A DNA stretch of 64,000 nucleotides, from the NCBI GenBank assembly GCA_025210525.1, contig JAOARP010000003.1, positions 1 to 64,000 of the forward strand, written 5' to 3'. Both the position numbers and the translations under genes were made by a program. The notes below the pieces were generated by a model. It made no database searches. It was not told where the DNA came from and worked only from the letters and a program-made list of their open reading frames with translations. This DNA comes from Marinisporobacter sp. (GTDB lineage: Bacteria > Bacillota > Clostridia > Peptostreptococcales > Thermotaleaceae). Shown one piece after another: positions 50,874-60,017 of this stretch; the first letter of the stretch is position 1; every line of letters starts with the position of its first letter.

Positions 50874-53591
50874 ATGCTGAAAAAGAATCCTAGCTGGACA
50901 AAAATACAAGGAATAGAAAATTTCATAGCAAGAAAAACAGTAGATTTATCTATATTCAATTATGGGATACATATCCCAAATGACTATAGTAATGATTTTT
51001 TAGAAATGATTCAAGATCAAAAGATTGATCCAGGAAAAAGTCAAGAAATTACCTTAGAGTTTGATGATCAATCCTTTCAAGTGCAATTAAAAAATATAAA
51101 TAGAAAAGGCTACGGTGGAAACACTTTTCAAATACGATATGATTCCAATAAACAATTGATCAATTACTTAACAGAAAAATTTAAAACAAGCTATCAATAC
51201 ATAGAAACACATCATGATGGAGACGGCAAAAAGAATAAAGTAGAAGTTCCAGAAGAACTAGCAGAATACATAGAATTCTACAAAACAGATGAAATGTTTC
51301 ACTACAAAGTAAAGTTGATTACAAAAGAAAATAAAAATATGAATCAGTCATTAAAAGAAGCCTTTTTCAATTACATAGGACCAAATGACAGTTTAAATAA
51401 TATTCAAAAATCCTATAAACTAATGTTGCTATTACAATTATTAAACTTAGTTAATAGAGAAGGAAAAGCTGATTACGATAAAGTATGTGAAGGTATATGT
51501 AAGGTGTACTTAGCTAAACACACAGCAGGAGGGTTAGTAGAAACACCAGATACAGAAATACAGAAAAAAATAGATCGTTTAGATAAAAATTTTGTTAAAA
51601 GAGAAATGAATAAAAATCCCTATAATGTAATTCACAAAAAAGGATACATCCACCTGGAAAAGATTAAAGATATTGAATACTTATGTTTTGATGAAGTATT
51701 ATGGCGAGAATTAAGTGAGGAAGATAAAGAAAATTTAAGAACAATTCTAACGGATAAGCTGGAGTTGTATTACCGGGAGAGGGTAGAGAGAGAAATGGGC
51801 TATTCAAAATTGAAAACGTATTTCGAAAAAATAATGAATGGCTATTTAAATGCAAGGCAATATGAATCTTTTGGAAGACATGAATTAGGTGAGTTGTTTA
51901 GAAAGATAATTCCTGAGTATTTAAAAGATCTTTCATTTATTCAAAAAGATCAGTATCAAATAACTGGATCTATTGGACAAGGAAATTGGGCAAAGGTGCC
52001 TTGGCTTGCTTTAATGAATAAAAAAAGTACAACTTCTACCCAAAGAGGTATATATATCGTTTATTTGTTTTCTGAAGAGATGAACAAACTCTATTTAACT
52101 TTAATGCAAGGAGTAACAGACATTAAAAATGAACATGGAAAAGTTAAAGCAAAAAAATTATTGATAGAAAATGCACAAAGCATTAGAAAAGAAGTAGATA
52201 TACAAGAGACTGAAATAATAAATGATATATATGTATCAAATGGTAACTTAGGAGAGATGTATCAAGCCGGGACTATTGCAGCTATAGAGTATGATAAAGG
52301 GAATATACCTGATGATACAATATTAATAAAGGATTTAGAAAAGATGATTTTGTACTATGAGCGTTATTTAAATAAAACAGAAGAGAAAACAGAAATAGAT
52401 GTAAATGAAGTGGAGGAATCCCCAATGATTATACAAGAAAATTATACCCCAAAAGAATATATCAACCACATTCACAACTACATCAACGCCCAAGGCTTTA
52501 CCTACTCTATAGATACCATCAAAAACTTCTACCTATCCCTTAAAACAAAACCCTTTGTACTCCTTGCTGGTATATCAGGGACAGGAAAAAGTAAACTTGT
52601 AGAATTGTTTGCAGAAGCTATTGGGGCAACGAGCGAAAATAGTAGATATACCATTATTCCTGTAAGACCTGACTGGTCAGATCCATCAGATTTATTGGGA
52701 TATAAAAATATAGAAAATAAATTTCAAGCAGGACCTTTAACCAATATTATCAAAAAGGCTGTTGAGGATACATCTGGACAACCTTATTTTGTTTGCTTAG
52801 ATGAAATGAACCTAGCAAGGGTTGAGTATTATTTTAGTGATATATTATCCCTTATGGAAACGAGAAAAAGAAGGGATGGTATTAAGACAGATATCTTATT
52901 AAAGGATGAAATCTTTGGGGATGATGAAAAAGCAAAAAGTGATTATTCTCACTTATATATTCCAGAAAATTTATACATCATTGGTACGGTGAATATGGAT
53001 GAGACTACTTTTCCTTTTAGTAAAAAGGTTTTAGATAGAGGGAATACTATTGAATTTAATCATGTGAATTTATCCTTAGGGATAGATATTTTAGAGGAAA
53101 CAGAAGAAGTAGACCCAATTTTAATGAAGAATGAAACCCTTTATTCAAAATATTTAAAGCTAAAGGATTGCTTAGAGAATAGAGAGATGATTATAGAGAT
53201 CGTAGCAATTTTAGAAAAGATTAATGAAATATTAGAAAATGTTGGATTACATTTTGGATATCGGGTAAGGGATGAAATTATTTTTTATATGGCTTATGCA
53301 GTGAAGGAAGAGTTGATGTCTTTTGATGAGGCAATGGATTATGAGATTCTTCAAAAAATCCTTCCTAGAATTCAAGGAAGTAATGGAAGGATTAAAGATG
53401 TATTGATTCAATTATACAAATATCTTTCTGGAGAGAGTAACAATGAATACGATATATATAAGGATGATAATGCAAAGAGGATGAAGAATTACCTAGCAGC
53501 TAATAATGTGAAATATCCTTTGTCTAGTGGGAAAATTGCAAAAATGATGAGGAGGTATGAATCAGATGGATTCACAACCTTCTGGGAATAA
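50874..53591 (+). CDS. McrB-like AAA+ GTPase/ATPase of a type IV restriction system
   Basis: 905 residues. Middle part (about 290-430) is the MrcB N-terminal domain (DUF3578), with GSIGQGNWAKVPWLALM and TSTQRGIYIVYLFSEEMNKL. From about 562 is an AAA+ domain: LLAGISGTGKSKLVELFA, VRPDWSDPSDLLGY, YFVCLDEMNLARVEYYFS and IGTVNMDETTFPFSKK. The first 280 residues are unlike EcoMcrB and probably form a DNA-recognition region of unknown specificity. GAAGAGGTG precedes the ATG. It overlaps the McrC-like gene. In McrBC, the B subunit translocates on DNA containing modified bases and activates C. Confidence 0.9.
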   Translation: MLKKNPSWTKIQGIENFIARKTVDLSIFNYGIHIPNDYSNDFLEMIQDQKIDPGKSQEITLEFDDQSFQVQLKNINRKGYGGNTFQIRYDSNKQLINYLTEKFKTSYQYIETHHDGDGKKNKVEVPEELAEYIEFYKTDEMFHYKVKLITKENKNMNQSLKEAFFNYIGPNDSLNNIQKSYKLMLLLQLLNLVNREGKADYDKVCEGICKVYLAKHTAGGLVETPDTEIQKKIDRLDKNFVKREMNKNPYNVIHKKGYIHLEKIKDIEYLCFDEVLWRELSEEDKENLRTILTDKLELYYRERVEREMGYSKLKTYFEKIMNGYLNARQYESFGRHELGELFRKIIPEYLKDLSFIQKDQYQITGSIGQGNWAKVPWLALMNKKSTTSTQRGIYIVYLFSEEMNKLYLTLMQGVTDIKNEHGKVKAKKLLIENAQSIRKEVDIQETEIINDIYVSNGNLGEMYQAGTIAAIEYDKGNIPDDTILIKDLEKMILYYERYLNKTEEKTEIDVNEVEESPMIIQENYTPKEYINHIHNYINAQGFTYSIDTIKNFYLSLKTKPFVLLAGISGTGKSKLVELFAEAIGATSENSRYTIIPVRPDWSDPSDLLGYKNIENKFQAGPLTNIIKKAVEDTSGQPYFVCLDEMNLARVEYYFSDILSLMETRKRRDGIKTDILLKDEIFGDDEKAKSDYSHLYIPENLYIIGTVNMDETTFPFSKKVLDRGNTIEFNHVNLSLGIDILEETEEVDPILMKNETLYSKYLKLKDCLENREMIIEIVAILEKINEILENVGLHFGYRVRDEIIFYMAYAVKEELMSFDEAMDYEILQKILPRIQGSNGRIKDVLIQLYKYLSGESNNEYDIYKDDNAKRMKNYLAANNVKYPLSSGKIAKMMRRYESDGFTTFWE

Positions 53592-56007
53592 ACAGATAAA
53601 GCTTGTAGCTATTGACACACCCAAAATCTATTTTGGTATCAAAGGAAAGTATAAAAAAACAGAATTTGAATATCCAGAGGATATTTTTGAAAATAACTTT
53701 CATTGGGACTGTGTAGATAAAGAAATTTCAGAGGAAGATATCAATGTCCCTAAAAATAAACCTATTTTTTATGAGTATGAAGATTATCAAATCATTATTG
53801 AGAATAAAGGAAAGCATGCTATAAGGTTTTATCATGAAGATAAACGTATTCGAGAGCAGATAGATTATATTACAGATAATACTATGACAGGGGTCATTAA
53901 TTTTAATAGTAGTATAGGGCTTAGTGAATTGATTGTTTATGTAGATGAAGTCCCTTATTTGACTATAAGAATAGAGGTCTTTCCAAAGAAGATTGATTAT
54001 AAAAAGGATTATTATAATATCTTAAAGGATGTAAATGAAGAGATATACAACTTATCCTTTGAATTTTTAAGAAGAACCTATTTGAATATGACTATCCTTG
54101 AAAAGGAAGGAAATAGTCTTACAGAATATTATCATATCTTGAGGGTTATTTATGAAAAATTAATAAAGTCTATCAAGGTTGTTATGAATCAACCCCATCA
54201 TACATTAAAGAGTGAGGGACAAGTTGTCCCTTATCAAAAGCTCAAAAGAGGAAATGAAAAGACCATTCGTTGGATGGCTAAGAATCCAGATAAGCTGTAT
54301 AGAAAAAACGGAAAAATTATTCCTGTAAAAGCTATGGAGTTTAGAAAAATTCCTGCAATCAATACTTATGAGAATCAGTTTTTGAAATATATGCTCCTAG
54401 GGATTGTGAAAAAATTGAGGGAGCTAAGAAATAAGTATGAAAAGCTAGAGCGGATAAAGGATGAATTGTTTTTAGAAAAATTAGAGACAATGGTAAAGGA
54501 AATAAGCTTTTATATTCATGAGAGCTTTTTAAAAGAGGTCACTCAATTTGAACCAAGGGATTCTTTCTCATTAGTTTTAAAAATGGCACCAGGATATAGA
54601 GAAATTTATAAGTGCTATTTGATGCTTAGAAAGGGATTAACCCTTTATGGTGATATTTTTAAAATGTCTATGAAGGAATTAGCACAGCTTTATGAATATT
54701 GGTGTTTTATTAAGATCAATAGCTTATTAAGGAAAAAGTATAAGTTAATAAAAAATGATATGATCAAAATTAATACTAATGGTATATTTGTTACTTTAAA
54801 GAAAGGATCAACTACTAGGGTAACTTATCAAAATCCTAAAAATGGTGAAATATTCACCATATCCTATAATTTAAAAATGCAATCGGAAACTATTGGTCAA
54901 AAGCCTGATAATGTATTTGCTATTTATAAGGATGGAAAAGCTGTTCAGTACAATTATATCTTTGATGCGAAGTATCGTTTAAATGGAGCAGAAAGTGGGA
55001 CAAGTTATAAAAGAAGTTATGATAACCCTGGACCTGAGGAAAGTGATATCAATACGATGCATCGTTATCGTGATGCGATTATTTATAATCATAAAGATGT
55101 GGATAAGCTTCAAAAGAATATCTTTGGTGCTTTTGTATTATTTCCTTATGATAATGAAGAAGAATATGAAAACCATAGATTTTATAGAAGTATTGAATCA
55201 GTAAATATAGGAGGAATTCCATTTTTACCTGATGCAACAAAGCTAATGGAAAAGTTTTTAGATGAACTGATTGAGGAATCTCCATTATCTTCTTATGAAA
55301 GAAGATTAGAGCAAAGGGGTAAGGAATATTATTTAAAAAATAATTATTTTGATAGTCGAAATGTATTAGTAGGGTCTTTAAGAAATAAAGAGCAATTGAA
55401 GGTAAATTTAGATTATAAGTTTTATCATACAAGTTTGAAAAATGTTGATATGAAAAATAGAATAGTTAAAACTATTGCGATTGCTCAATCTAATAAGACT
55501 TTTGGAAAGAATGCAGGAGTTTTGTATTATGGAAAAGTAAAGGAAATAAAAATTATAAAACGTAGTGAAATAAAAGAAATTCCTATTCAATCTGGTAAAG
55601 ACCCCAATGAACTTTATGTGCGATTTGAGATTGAAGAGTGGCAAAAACTTAAACCCTCTATTCAAGTAGAACGCTTTAATGTGATTAGAGTTATGTACAC
55701 GACTGATTATTTATTACATCATGCAGAGAGTATTTCTGAGCTATGTATAAAATCAGCAGAAGAATTTAGAATATGGATGGAATTGAAGCGTTTAGAAAAT
55801 GAATTAGCTGTTCTTACAAATGATGAAATTGAAACACATACAAGGATAAAAGGTTTTAAGATAGAAGAAAAACAAATATATTTGTTTGATGATAAAATCA
55901 GAGTGATTCAAGATGAGAATTATAGAGATTATGATAGAAAGGATTTTAGAAAAAATCCTAAGAGAATTGTAAGAATGATTTGTGAAGAATCGGATTGTAT
56001 GGTCTAG
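53566..56007 (+). CDS. McrC-like DUF2357 nuclease subunit
   Basis: About 813 residues. The N-terminal DUF2357 domain and the C-terminal PD-(D/E)XK core (near residues 455-480: VQYNYIFDAKYRL with the D-x-K arrangement) fit the McrC-type subunit of DUF2357 McrBC systems. AGGAGGT lies eight bases before the ATG at 53566; an ATG at 53557 is too close to it. It overlaps the McrB-like gene by 26 bases, so the two are translated together. It should cut DNA when activated by the partner. Confidence 0.85.
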   Translation: MDSQPSGNKQIKLVAIDTPKIYFGIKGKYKKTEFEYPEDIFENNFHWDCVDKEISEEDINVPKNKPIFYEYEDYQIIIENKGKHAIRFYHEDKRIREQIDYITDNTMTGVINFNSSIGLSELIVYVDEVPYLTIRIEVFPKKIDYKKDYYNILKDVNEEIYNLSFEFLRRTYLNMTILEKEGNSLTEYYHILRVIYEKLIKSIKVVMNQPHHTLKSEGQVVPYQKLKRGNEKTIRWMAKNPDKLYRKNGKIIPVKAMEFRKIPAINTYENQFLKYMLLGIVKKLRELRNKYEKLERIKDELFLEKLETMVKEISFYIHESFLKEVTQFEPRDSFSLVLKMAPGYREIYKCYLMLRKGLTLYGDIFKMSMKELAQLYEYWCFIKINSLLRKKYKLIKNDMIKINTNGIFVTLKKGSTTRVTYQNPKNGEIFTISYNLKMQSETIGQKPDNVFAIYKDGKAVQYNYIFDAKYRLNGAESGTSYKRSYDNPGPEESDINTMHRYRDAIIYNHKDVDKLQKNIFGAFVLFPYDNEEEYENHRFYRSIESVNIGGIPFLPDATKLMEKFLDELIEESPLSSYERRLEQRGKEYYLKNNYFDSRNVLVGSLRNKEQLKVNLDYKFYHTSLKNVDMKNRIVKTIAIAQSNKTFGKNAGVLYYGKVKEIKIIKRSEIKEIPIQSGKDPNELYVRFEIEEWQKLKPSIQVERFNVIRVMYTTDYLLHHAESISELCIKSAEEFRIWMELKRLENELAVLTNDEIETHTRIKGFKIEEKQIYLFDDKIRVIQDENYRDYDRKDFRKNPKRIVRMICEESDCMV

Positions 56008-56062
56008 GGGGGCATTGATAAAATAAGGGATAAGATTATATATTGTAAATAAGAGGTGGATT

Positions 56063-56500
56063 ATGAAAAAAATAATCATAGGTTTATTATCTTTACTCAT
56101 AGTCATGATAGTACTATTTCATCTTTTTACCTTTAATCATGTATGGCAAGATTCGGATTTAAGGGATACGATTGTGGAAAGTGTACAAACTTCTAGTGCT
56201 ATTGATTTTTCTAAAATCACTGATTTTGAATGGGACAGGATGTATATTCTTCATCCCTATACACCTGTTGATATGGTTTTTGAAGAGGAAGGGATTAAGA
56301 TACCTAATAATAATTTTAATGTTGAATACTTTGAAAGCATCAATATGCTTGCTTTTATAAAGGAAGATAGATTAGTGACTTTTGTAGAAATTCCAAGGGA
56401 TATTTGTAGAGCAAAGTTTGATAAAAATGTCATTAGGTTTAATAAAGGAGAGGCAAAGTTTGATATTTTAAAGGAAGAGAAGATGATTGTATTTAAATAA
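56063..56500 (+). CDS. Membrane-anchored protein of unknown function
   Basis: 145 residues with an N-terminal hydrophobic segment (IIIGLLSLLIVMIVLFHLF) and a soluble extracytoplasmic part containing FEWDRMYILHPYTPVDMVF, a pattern found in small uncharacterised secreted proteins of Firmicutes. AAGAGGTGG precedes the ATG. It lies 55 bases after the McrC-like gene, with no clear terminator, so it may be in the same transcript. No function assigned. Confidence 0.75.
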   Translation: MKKIIIGLLSLLIVMIVLFHLFTFNHVWQDSDLRDTIVESVQTSSAIDFSKITDFEWDRMYILHPYTPVDMVFEEEGIKIPNNNFNVEYFESINMLAFIKEDRLVTFVEIPRDICRAKFDKNVIRFNKGEAKFDILKEEKMIVFK

Positions 56501-56581
56501 TAGATGATTCTTGAATAAATAATATCTTCTGTGATATCTTATAAGTATAAGATAGTAGCTTGTAAAAGTGAGGTTGTATTA

Positions 56582-57091
56582 ATGAAAAATAAGAATAGAG
56601 AGATATTATTTGAGATTCTACAGGATATGGAAGATTTTGCTTACATGAAAAATATTGAATATCCTCCAATTTATTTATTAGGTGGTTCAGGATGTATTGT
56701 TGCAGGATATTTGGATAGAGCTACAACGGATGTTGATTTTTTAGATATGGATTATCAGGCGAATGTGGGGAGATTGTTTAGAATTTTAGATCGTTTTGAT
56801 ATGTTAGATCTTTATCTTACTACCATTCCATTAGATTTTGAGAAAAGGGTTATAAAGATCGAAAAGTTTAAAAATATTTATGTTTTATCAAAAGAAGATA
56901 TTATTTTGAGTAAAATAGGTAGGTTTTCAGAAAAGGATATAGAGGATATTGATGTTTTAATAAAAAATACTGATAAACAATTGATTTCAGAACTGATTGA
57001 GGTTGTAAATAAGAGAGAGGATCTGGGGCAGAAGGTGAAGAGAGTTTTCCTTCAAAATGTAGATTTGTTTAGGGAGAGGTTTGATGTATAG
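56582..57091 (+). CDS. DUF6036-type nucleotidyltransferase-like protein
   Basis: 169 residues. YLLGGSGCIVAGYLDRATTDVDFLD shows the nucleotidyltransferase G-S and D-x-D motifs, and DFEKRVIKIEKFKNIYVLSKEDIILSK fits the DUF6036 family. GTGAGG precedes the ATG at 56582; an upstream in-frame ATG at 56531 has no ribosome site. It overlaps the next gene by 8 bases (ATGTATAG). Such paired small genes are usually toxin-antitoxin modules; the nucleotidyltransferase could modify its partner. The partner lacks a recognisable HEPN motif, so this is not proven. Confidence 0.65.
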   Translation: MKNKNREILFEILQDMEDFAYMKNIEYPPIYLLGGSGCIVAGYLDRATTDVDFLDMDYQANVGRLFRILDRFDMLDLYLTTIPLDFEKRVIKIEKFKNIYVLSKEDIILSKIGRFSEKDIEDIDVLIKNTDKQLISELIEVVNKREDLGQKVKRVFLQNVDLFRERFDV

Positions 57092-57425
57092 ACAATTTTG
57101 TAAAAATCTCAAGAATTTTCTCATGATCAATGAATCTGAAGATCATCGATATAAAATTGGACGTGACATAGAAGTTTTGACACAGGTAGATCTGTATTGT
57201 CAATTAAAAGAACGAAACCATATGAAATACAAAGAAATTGCTAACTTTATATTTGAAATCTCAAAATTTCAAGATCAGTACCCTTCTATTAAAAAGTTTG
57301 TTTGGGAGCTATGGGGTTATGGATTTGATGTTGAGCCTTTTGATGTGAAGCGTTTATCAAGGGAGGAAATAGAGGAGAAAGTAAAATTAATTGATTTGTT
57401 ATTAGGAACCCATTATTGGGCATAG
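57084..57425 (+). CDS. Small partner of the DUF6036 gene, unknown function
   Basis: 113 residues, predominantly helical, with no membrane segment. ATG at 57084 overlaps the stop of the upstream gene, so expression is coupled. Contains RYKIGRDIEVLTQVDLYC and MKYKEIANFIFEISKFQ but no known catalytic motif. It ends just before a strong bidirectional terminator. Probably one half of a two-gene module. Confidence 0.6.
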   Translation: MYRQFCKNLKNFLMINESEDHRYKIGRDIEVLTQVDLYCQLKERNHMKYKEIANFIFEISKFQDQYPSIKKFVWELWGYGFDVEPFDVKRLSREEIEEKVKLIDLLLGTHYWA

Positions 57426-57460
57426 TAACATAAGTGAATGGTTCTGTTGTTTTATTTTCA

Positions 57461-57502
57461 AAATAAACCCTACAAGTAAAAATTTTCTTGTAGGGTTTAT
57501 TT
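57461..57502. terminator. Bidirectional terminator, CCTACAAG family
   Basis: AAATAAACCCTACAAG (57461-57476) pairs with CTTGTAGGGTTTATTT (57487-57502), 16 bp with A/T runs on both sides. A related element with the same CCTACAAG/CTTGTAGG core is at 60739-60779. Confidence 0.92.
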
Positions 57503-57516
57503 AAAGGGTAGCCAAA

Positions 57517-57906
57517 TTACCCTTCTAAAACTTCTTTCCAATCTTTTAATTTTGCTTTATCCGTACTAACATCTTCGATGATGAGGGTATTTTTAAACTC
57601 TTCTAATTTTTCTTTGACTTTACGAGTCATTCTTAGGGCATCCTTGTTTTTCAAGGTTGAAGTACCCCTGATTTGTTCATATAAAGATGGATTGTTGATC
57701 ATAATGTTGATATCAGTTCCACGAAATTCTTCTAATCTATCTAGAAGTGCAAGTAAAGCTACATGCTCTACGATCACTGTTTTTTTGTATTCTTGGAAAA
57801 AATCATCCTTAAATAAAAGTTCACCATCCTTAAAGACACGAAATCTAATTTCGATATCCTCTCCTTCAATATAATTGGAAATGCCGAGTAAATAGGCTGT
57901 AATCAT
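57517..57906 (-). CDS. Degenerate RNase H-fold protein
   Basis: 129 residues. The arrangement of a strand pair (YIEGEDIEIRFRVFKDGEL), then helix HVALLALLDRLEEF, a strand INIMINNP and helices KVKEKLEEFKNTLIIED follows the RNase HI fold. Compared with active enzymes the first catalytic Asp is absent and the DS motif is NN, while one Glu near the first helix is kept, so nuclease activity is unlikely. GGGAGG precedes the ATG. Fold assignment is by pattern only. It lies between convergent transcripts and shares its terminator with the gene before it. Confidence 0.55.
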   Translation of the reverse strand: MITAYLLGISNYIEGEDIEIRFRVFKDGELLFKDDFFQEYKKTVIVEHVALLALLDRLEEFRGTDINIMINNPSLYEQIRGTSTLKNKDALRMTRKVKEKLEEFKNTLIIEDVSTDKAKLKDWKEVLEG

Positions 57907-58107
57907 TTTGTTCCTCCCTGTAAATATTTATTTTTTATGTTTGTTCTAGCTAAGTGATACAAATGGAATCATTATTTTTTTGAGTCTATTTGCATTATAC
58001 CATATCTAATGATAGCAAGGAGATTTTTATGAATGTAAAATATGGATAAATCTTCATATTAGGCTATAATAGATAGAAAAGGGTAAATTTTAAGAGGAGG
58101 TAGTGGG

Positions 58108-58581
58108 ATGAAAGCTTTGGTTGTTTATTATTCATTAGAGGGAAATACGAAATTTTTAGCTGAGGCTGTTGCTGAGGCAGTAGGGGCAGATATTTTAGAA
58201 TTAAAACCAGAAAAAGATATTCCTAAGAAAGGATTTATGCGATACATAAAGGGTGGGAGTCAGGTTGTTAGGAAGAAAAGACCAGACCTGATGTCTTTTG
58301 ATGAAGATCTTAGTGCATATGATTTTATATATTTTGGTACGCCTGTGTGGGCAGCTAGCTTTGCACCAAGTTATAATACGTTTTTTGATAAGGTGGAGGT
58401 AAAGGGGAAGAAAATCGCTTTATTTTGCTGCTATAGGGGGAGTGCTGGAAGTACCTTTGAACATTTTAAGGAGCGGCTAAAAGGAAATGAGATTGTAGAT
58501 ACATTAGAGTTTAAAGAGCCTGTGAAGGTAGAGGAAAATAAGGAAAAAGTTATGGCATGGGCAAAGAAATTGAATAGATAG
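58108..58581 (+). CDS. Flavodoxin-family protein
   Basis: 157 residues. The FMN phosphate loop is YYSLEGNTKFLAEAVAE at the N-terminus; FIYFGTPVWAASFAPSYNTF is the second FMN-contact strand and loop with the expected Trp, and FCCYRGSAGSTFEHFKE follows. It carries one electron or two for an unknown partner in the cytoplasm. AGGAGG precedes the ATG. A TATAAT at 58065-58070 marks a likely promoter. No partner gene is adjacent. Confidence 0.9.
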   Translation: MKALVVYYSLEGNTKFLAEAVAEAVGADILELKPEKDIPKKGFMRYIKGGSQVVRKKRPDLMSFDEDLSAYDFIYFGTPVWAASFAPSYNTFFDKVEVKGKKIALFCCYRGSAGSTFEHFKERLKGNEIVDTLEFKEPVKVEENKEKVMAWAKKLNR

Positions 58582-58759
58582 GTTCAGCATGAATTGATTA
58601 AAGCATATGAGTGGAACAAAATAGCGACTTTTAAACACTTGTAGAGAATTACAAGTAAATTAATTGATTAAAGTATATTAGTAGGATAAAATAATACTAT
58701 AAAAAATAGAGAGATAATAAGCAATTATAATCATTTATATAGATATTGGAGGGTTTAGT

Positions 58760-59254
58760 GTGAAAATCTATCATGGAAGTGATATTGTTGTGAAAGAACC
58801 TAAAATTTTACAAAGTAATCGTTTACTTGATTTTGGAATAGGTTTTTATACTACAAGTAATAAGGAACAAGCAGTTCGTTGGGCAAAAAAGGTGGGTTCA
58901 AGAAATAATACAGGTAAAGAGTTTTTGTCTGTATACAATTTTGACATAGAAAAAGCAAAAAACGAACTTCGCATTATTGAGTTTTTAGTAGCTGACGAAA
59001 AGTGGCTGGATTTTATTACTGCAAATCGCAGAGGAAAGGAACTTTTGGAAAAATACGATATTGTAATGGGTCCTGTTGCAGATGATAATGTATATTTAAC
59101 TGTAAAACTTTTTGAAACGGGTGTTTTAGATAAAGAAGAAACGTTAAAGCGATTGAAGATAGAGAAACTTTTCAACCAGATATTGTTCCATACGGATAAA
59201 GCGTTGAATTTTTGCGTATTTGATCATTATGAAGACTTAGGAGGGCAAAGATAG
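58760..59254 (+). CDS. DUF3990-type ADP-ribosyltransferase-like toxin
   Basis: 164 residues. The start KIYHGSD, the GFYTTSNKEQAVRWA segment and FNQILFHTDKAL make an H-Y-x type active site as in the ADP-ribosyltransferase fold; these are features of DUF3990 proteins. The start is GTG with GGAGGG upstream. Its stop overlaps the GTG of the next small gene. DUF3990 genes are commonly found with small DUF3791-type genes, as here, suggesting a toxin-antitoxin module in which this is the toxin. Confidence 0.75.
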   Translation: MKIYHGSDIVVKEPKILQSNRLLDFGIGFYTTSNKEQAVRWAKKVGSRNNTGKEFLSVYNFDIEKAKNELRIIEFLVADEKWLDFITANRRGKELLEKYDIVMGPVADDNVYLTVKLFETGVLDKEETLKRLKIEKLFNQILFHTDKALNFCVFDHYEDLGGQR

Positions 59255-59490
59255 TGGATAAAAATAAATTTAATGTGGTGTTTCCAATTATATGCTCTGC
59301 TCTCGTAGAAAAAATTGTATCTGAATTAAATATAACTGATAAAGATGCTATTGTAGGATTATATTCATCTCATTTATATGAATTGTTAGAGCGGGAGGAA
59401 ACAAAGGTTTGGCAGTATAGTACAGAAAAATTGTTTGAAATGTTTTCAGAAGAAATAAATAGTGGAAAAATTAACTTTCCCCAGGTGTGA
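59254..59490 (+). CDS. Small DUF3791-like protein, likely antitoxin component 1
   Basis: 78 residues, mostly helical: KFNVVFPIICSALVEKIVSEL, then ITDKDAIVGLYSSHLYELL. It starts with GTG overlapping the last base of the toxin stop codon and has AGGAGGG upstream. Similar in size and layout to the following gene. It lacks membrane segments or catalytic motifs and fits a protein partner of the toxin. Confidence 0.65.
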   Translation: MDKNKFNVVFPIICSALVEKIVSELNITDKDAIVGLYSSHLYELLEREETKVWQYSTEKLFEMFSEEINSGKINFPQV

Positions 59491-59501
59491 GGTGAAAAAC
59501 G

Positions 59502-59714
59502 ATGGATAAAATGATTGACTTTACTGTATTTTGTCTTGAAAGTTATAAAAGAGCACATAATTTGACTGGTAAGGATGCACTTAAAGTTTTTGATGACTAT
59601 AAGGTGTTTGATTATATTAAATCTTTTTATGATGTACTTCATTCAACAGGACAGGAGTATATTGTGAAAGATATTGATATGTATATTCATTCAAGAAAAG
59701 GAATTAAGCATTAG
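59502..59714 (+). CDS. DUF3791-like small protein, likely antitoxin component 2
   Basis: 70 residues. FTVFCLESYKRAHNLTGKDA and FDDYKVFDYIKSFYDVLHST are the pattern of DUF3791 proteins; the GTGAGGTG site is well placed for the ATG. It follows the previous gene by 11 bases, giving a three-gene operon. An intrinsic terminator follows at 59741. Confidence 0.7.
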   Translation: MDKMIDFTVFCLESYKRAHNLTGKDALKVFDDYKVFDYIKSFYDVLHSTGQEYIVKDIDMYIHSRKGIKH

Positions 59715-59740
59715 TGAATAAGCTTACTAATAAAAAACAA

Positions 59741-59768
59741 AAATCTTTCTATTAGAAAGTTTTTTGTT
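59741..59768 (+). terminator. Terminator of the ADP-ribosyltransferase-like toxin operon
   Basis: CTTTC pairs with GAAAG around a TATTA loop, flanked by AAAAAT and TTTTTTG, about 27 bases after the last gene. Confidence 0.8.
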
Positions 59769-59818
59769 TGTATTTCTATTTTTAAACATAAAAAAGAAGA
59801 TTTAAGGAGAGAAACAAG

Positions 59819-60001
59819 ATGAAAAATATAATTTTGAAGAAATTTTTAATAAGCTTTTTAATGACTTTTGTAGGCTTTGAGGGGCTTAATTATGCTGTGG
59901 GTTCTGGTAAGTTTGGAATTGAGACGAGTTTGATGATTTCTCTAGGTATGGCTGTAGGAATGACAGGGGAGAAGTGGATTAGGGGAGCTTTTAAGAAGTA
60001 G
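59819..60001 (+). CDS. Small membrane protein of unknown function
   Basis: 60 residues with two hydrophobic helices: FLISFLMTFVGFEGLNY and TSLMISLGMAVGMTG. A basic start and an end in RGAFKK suggest both termini inside. AAGGAGAG precedes the ATG. It lies 16 bases before the methyltransferase gene, likely the same transcript. Confidence 0.65.
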   Translation: MKNIILKKFLISFLMTFVGFEGLNYAVGSGKFGIETSLMISLGMAVGMTGEKWIRGAFKK

Positions 60002-60017
60002 CTTTAAGGAGATGAAA

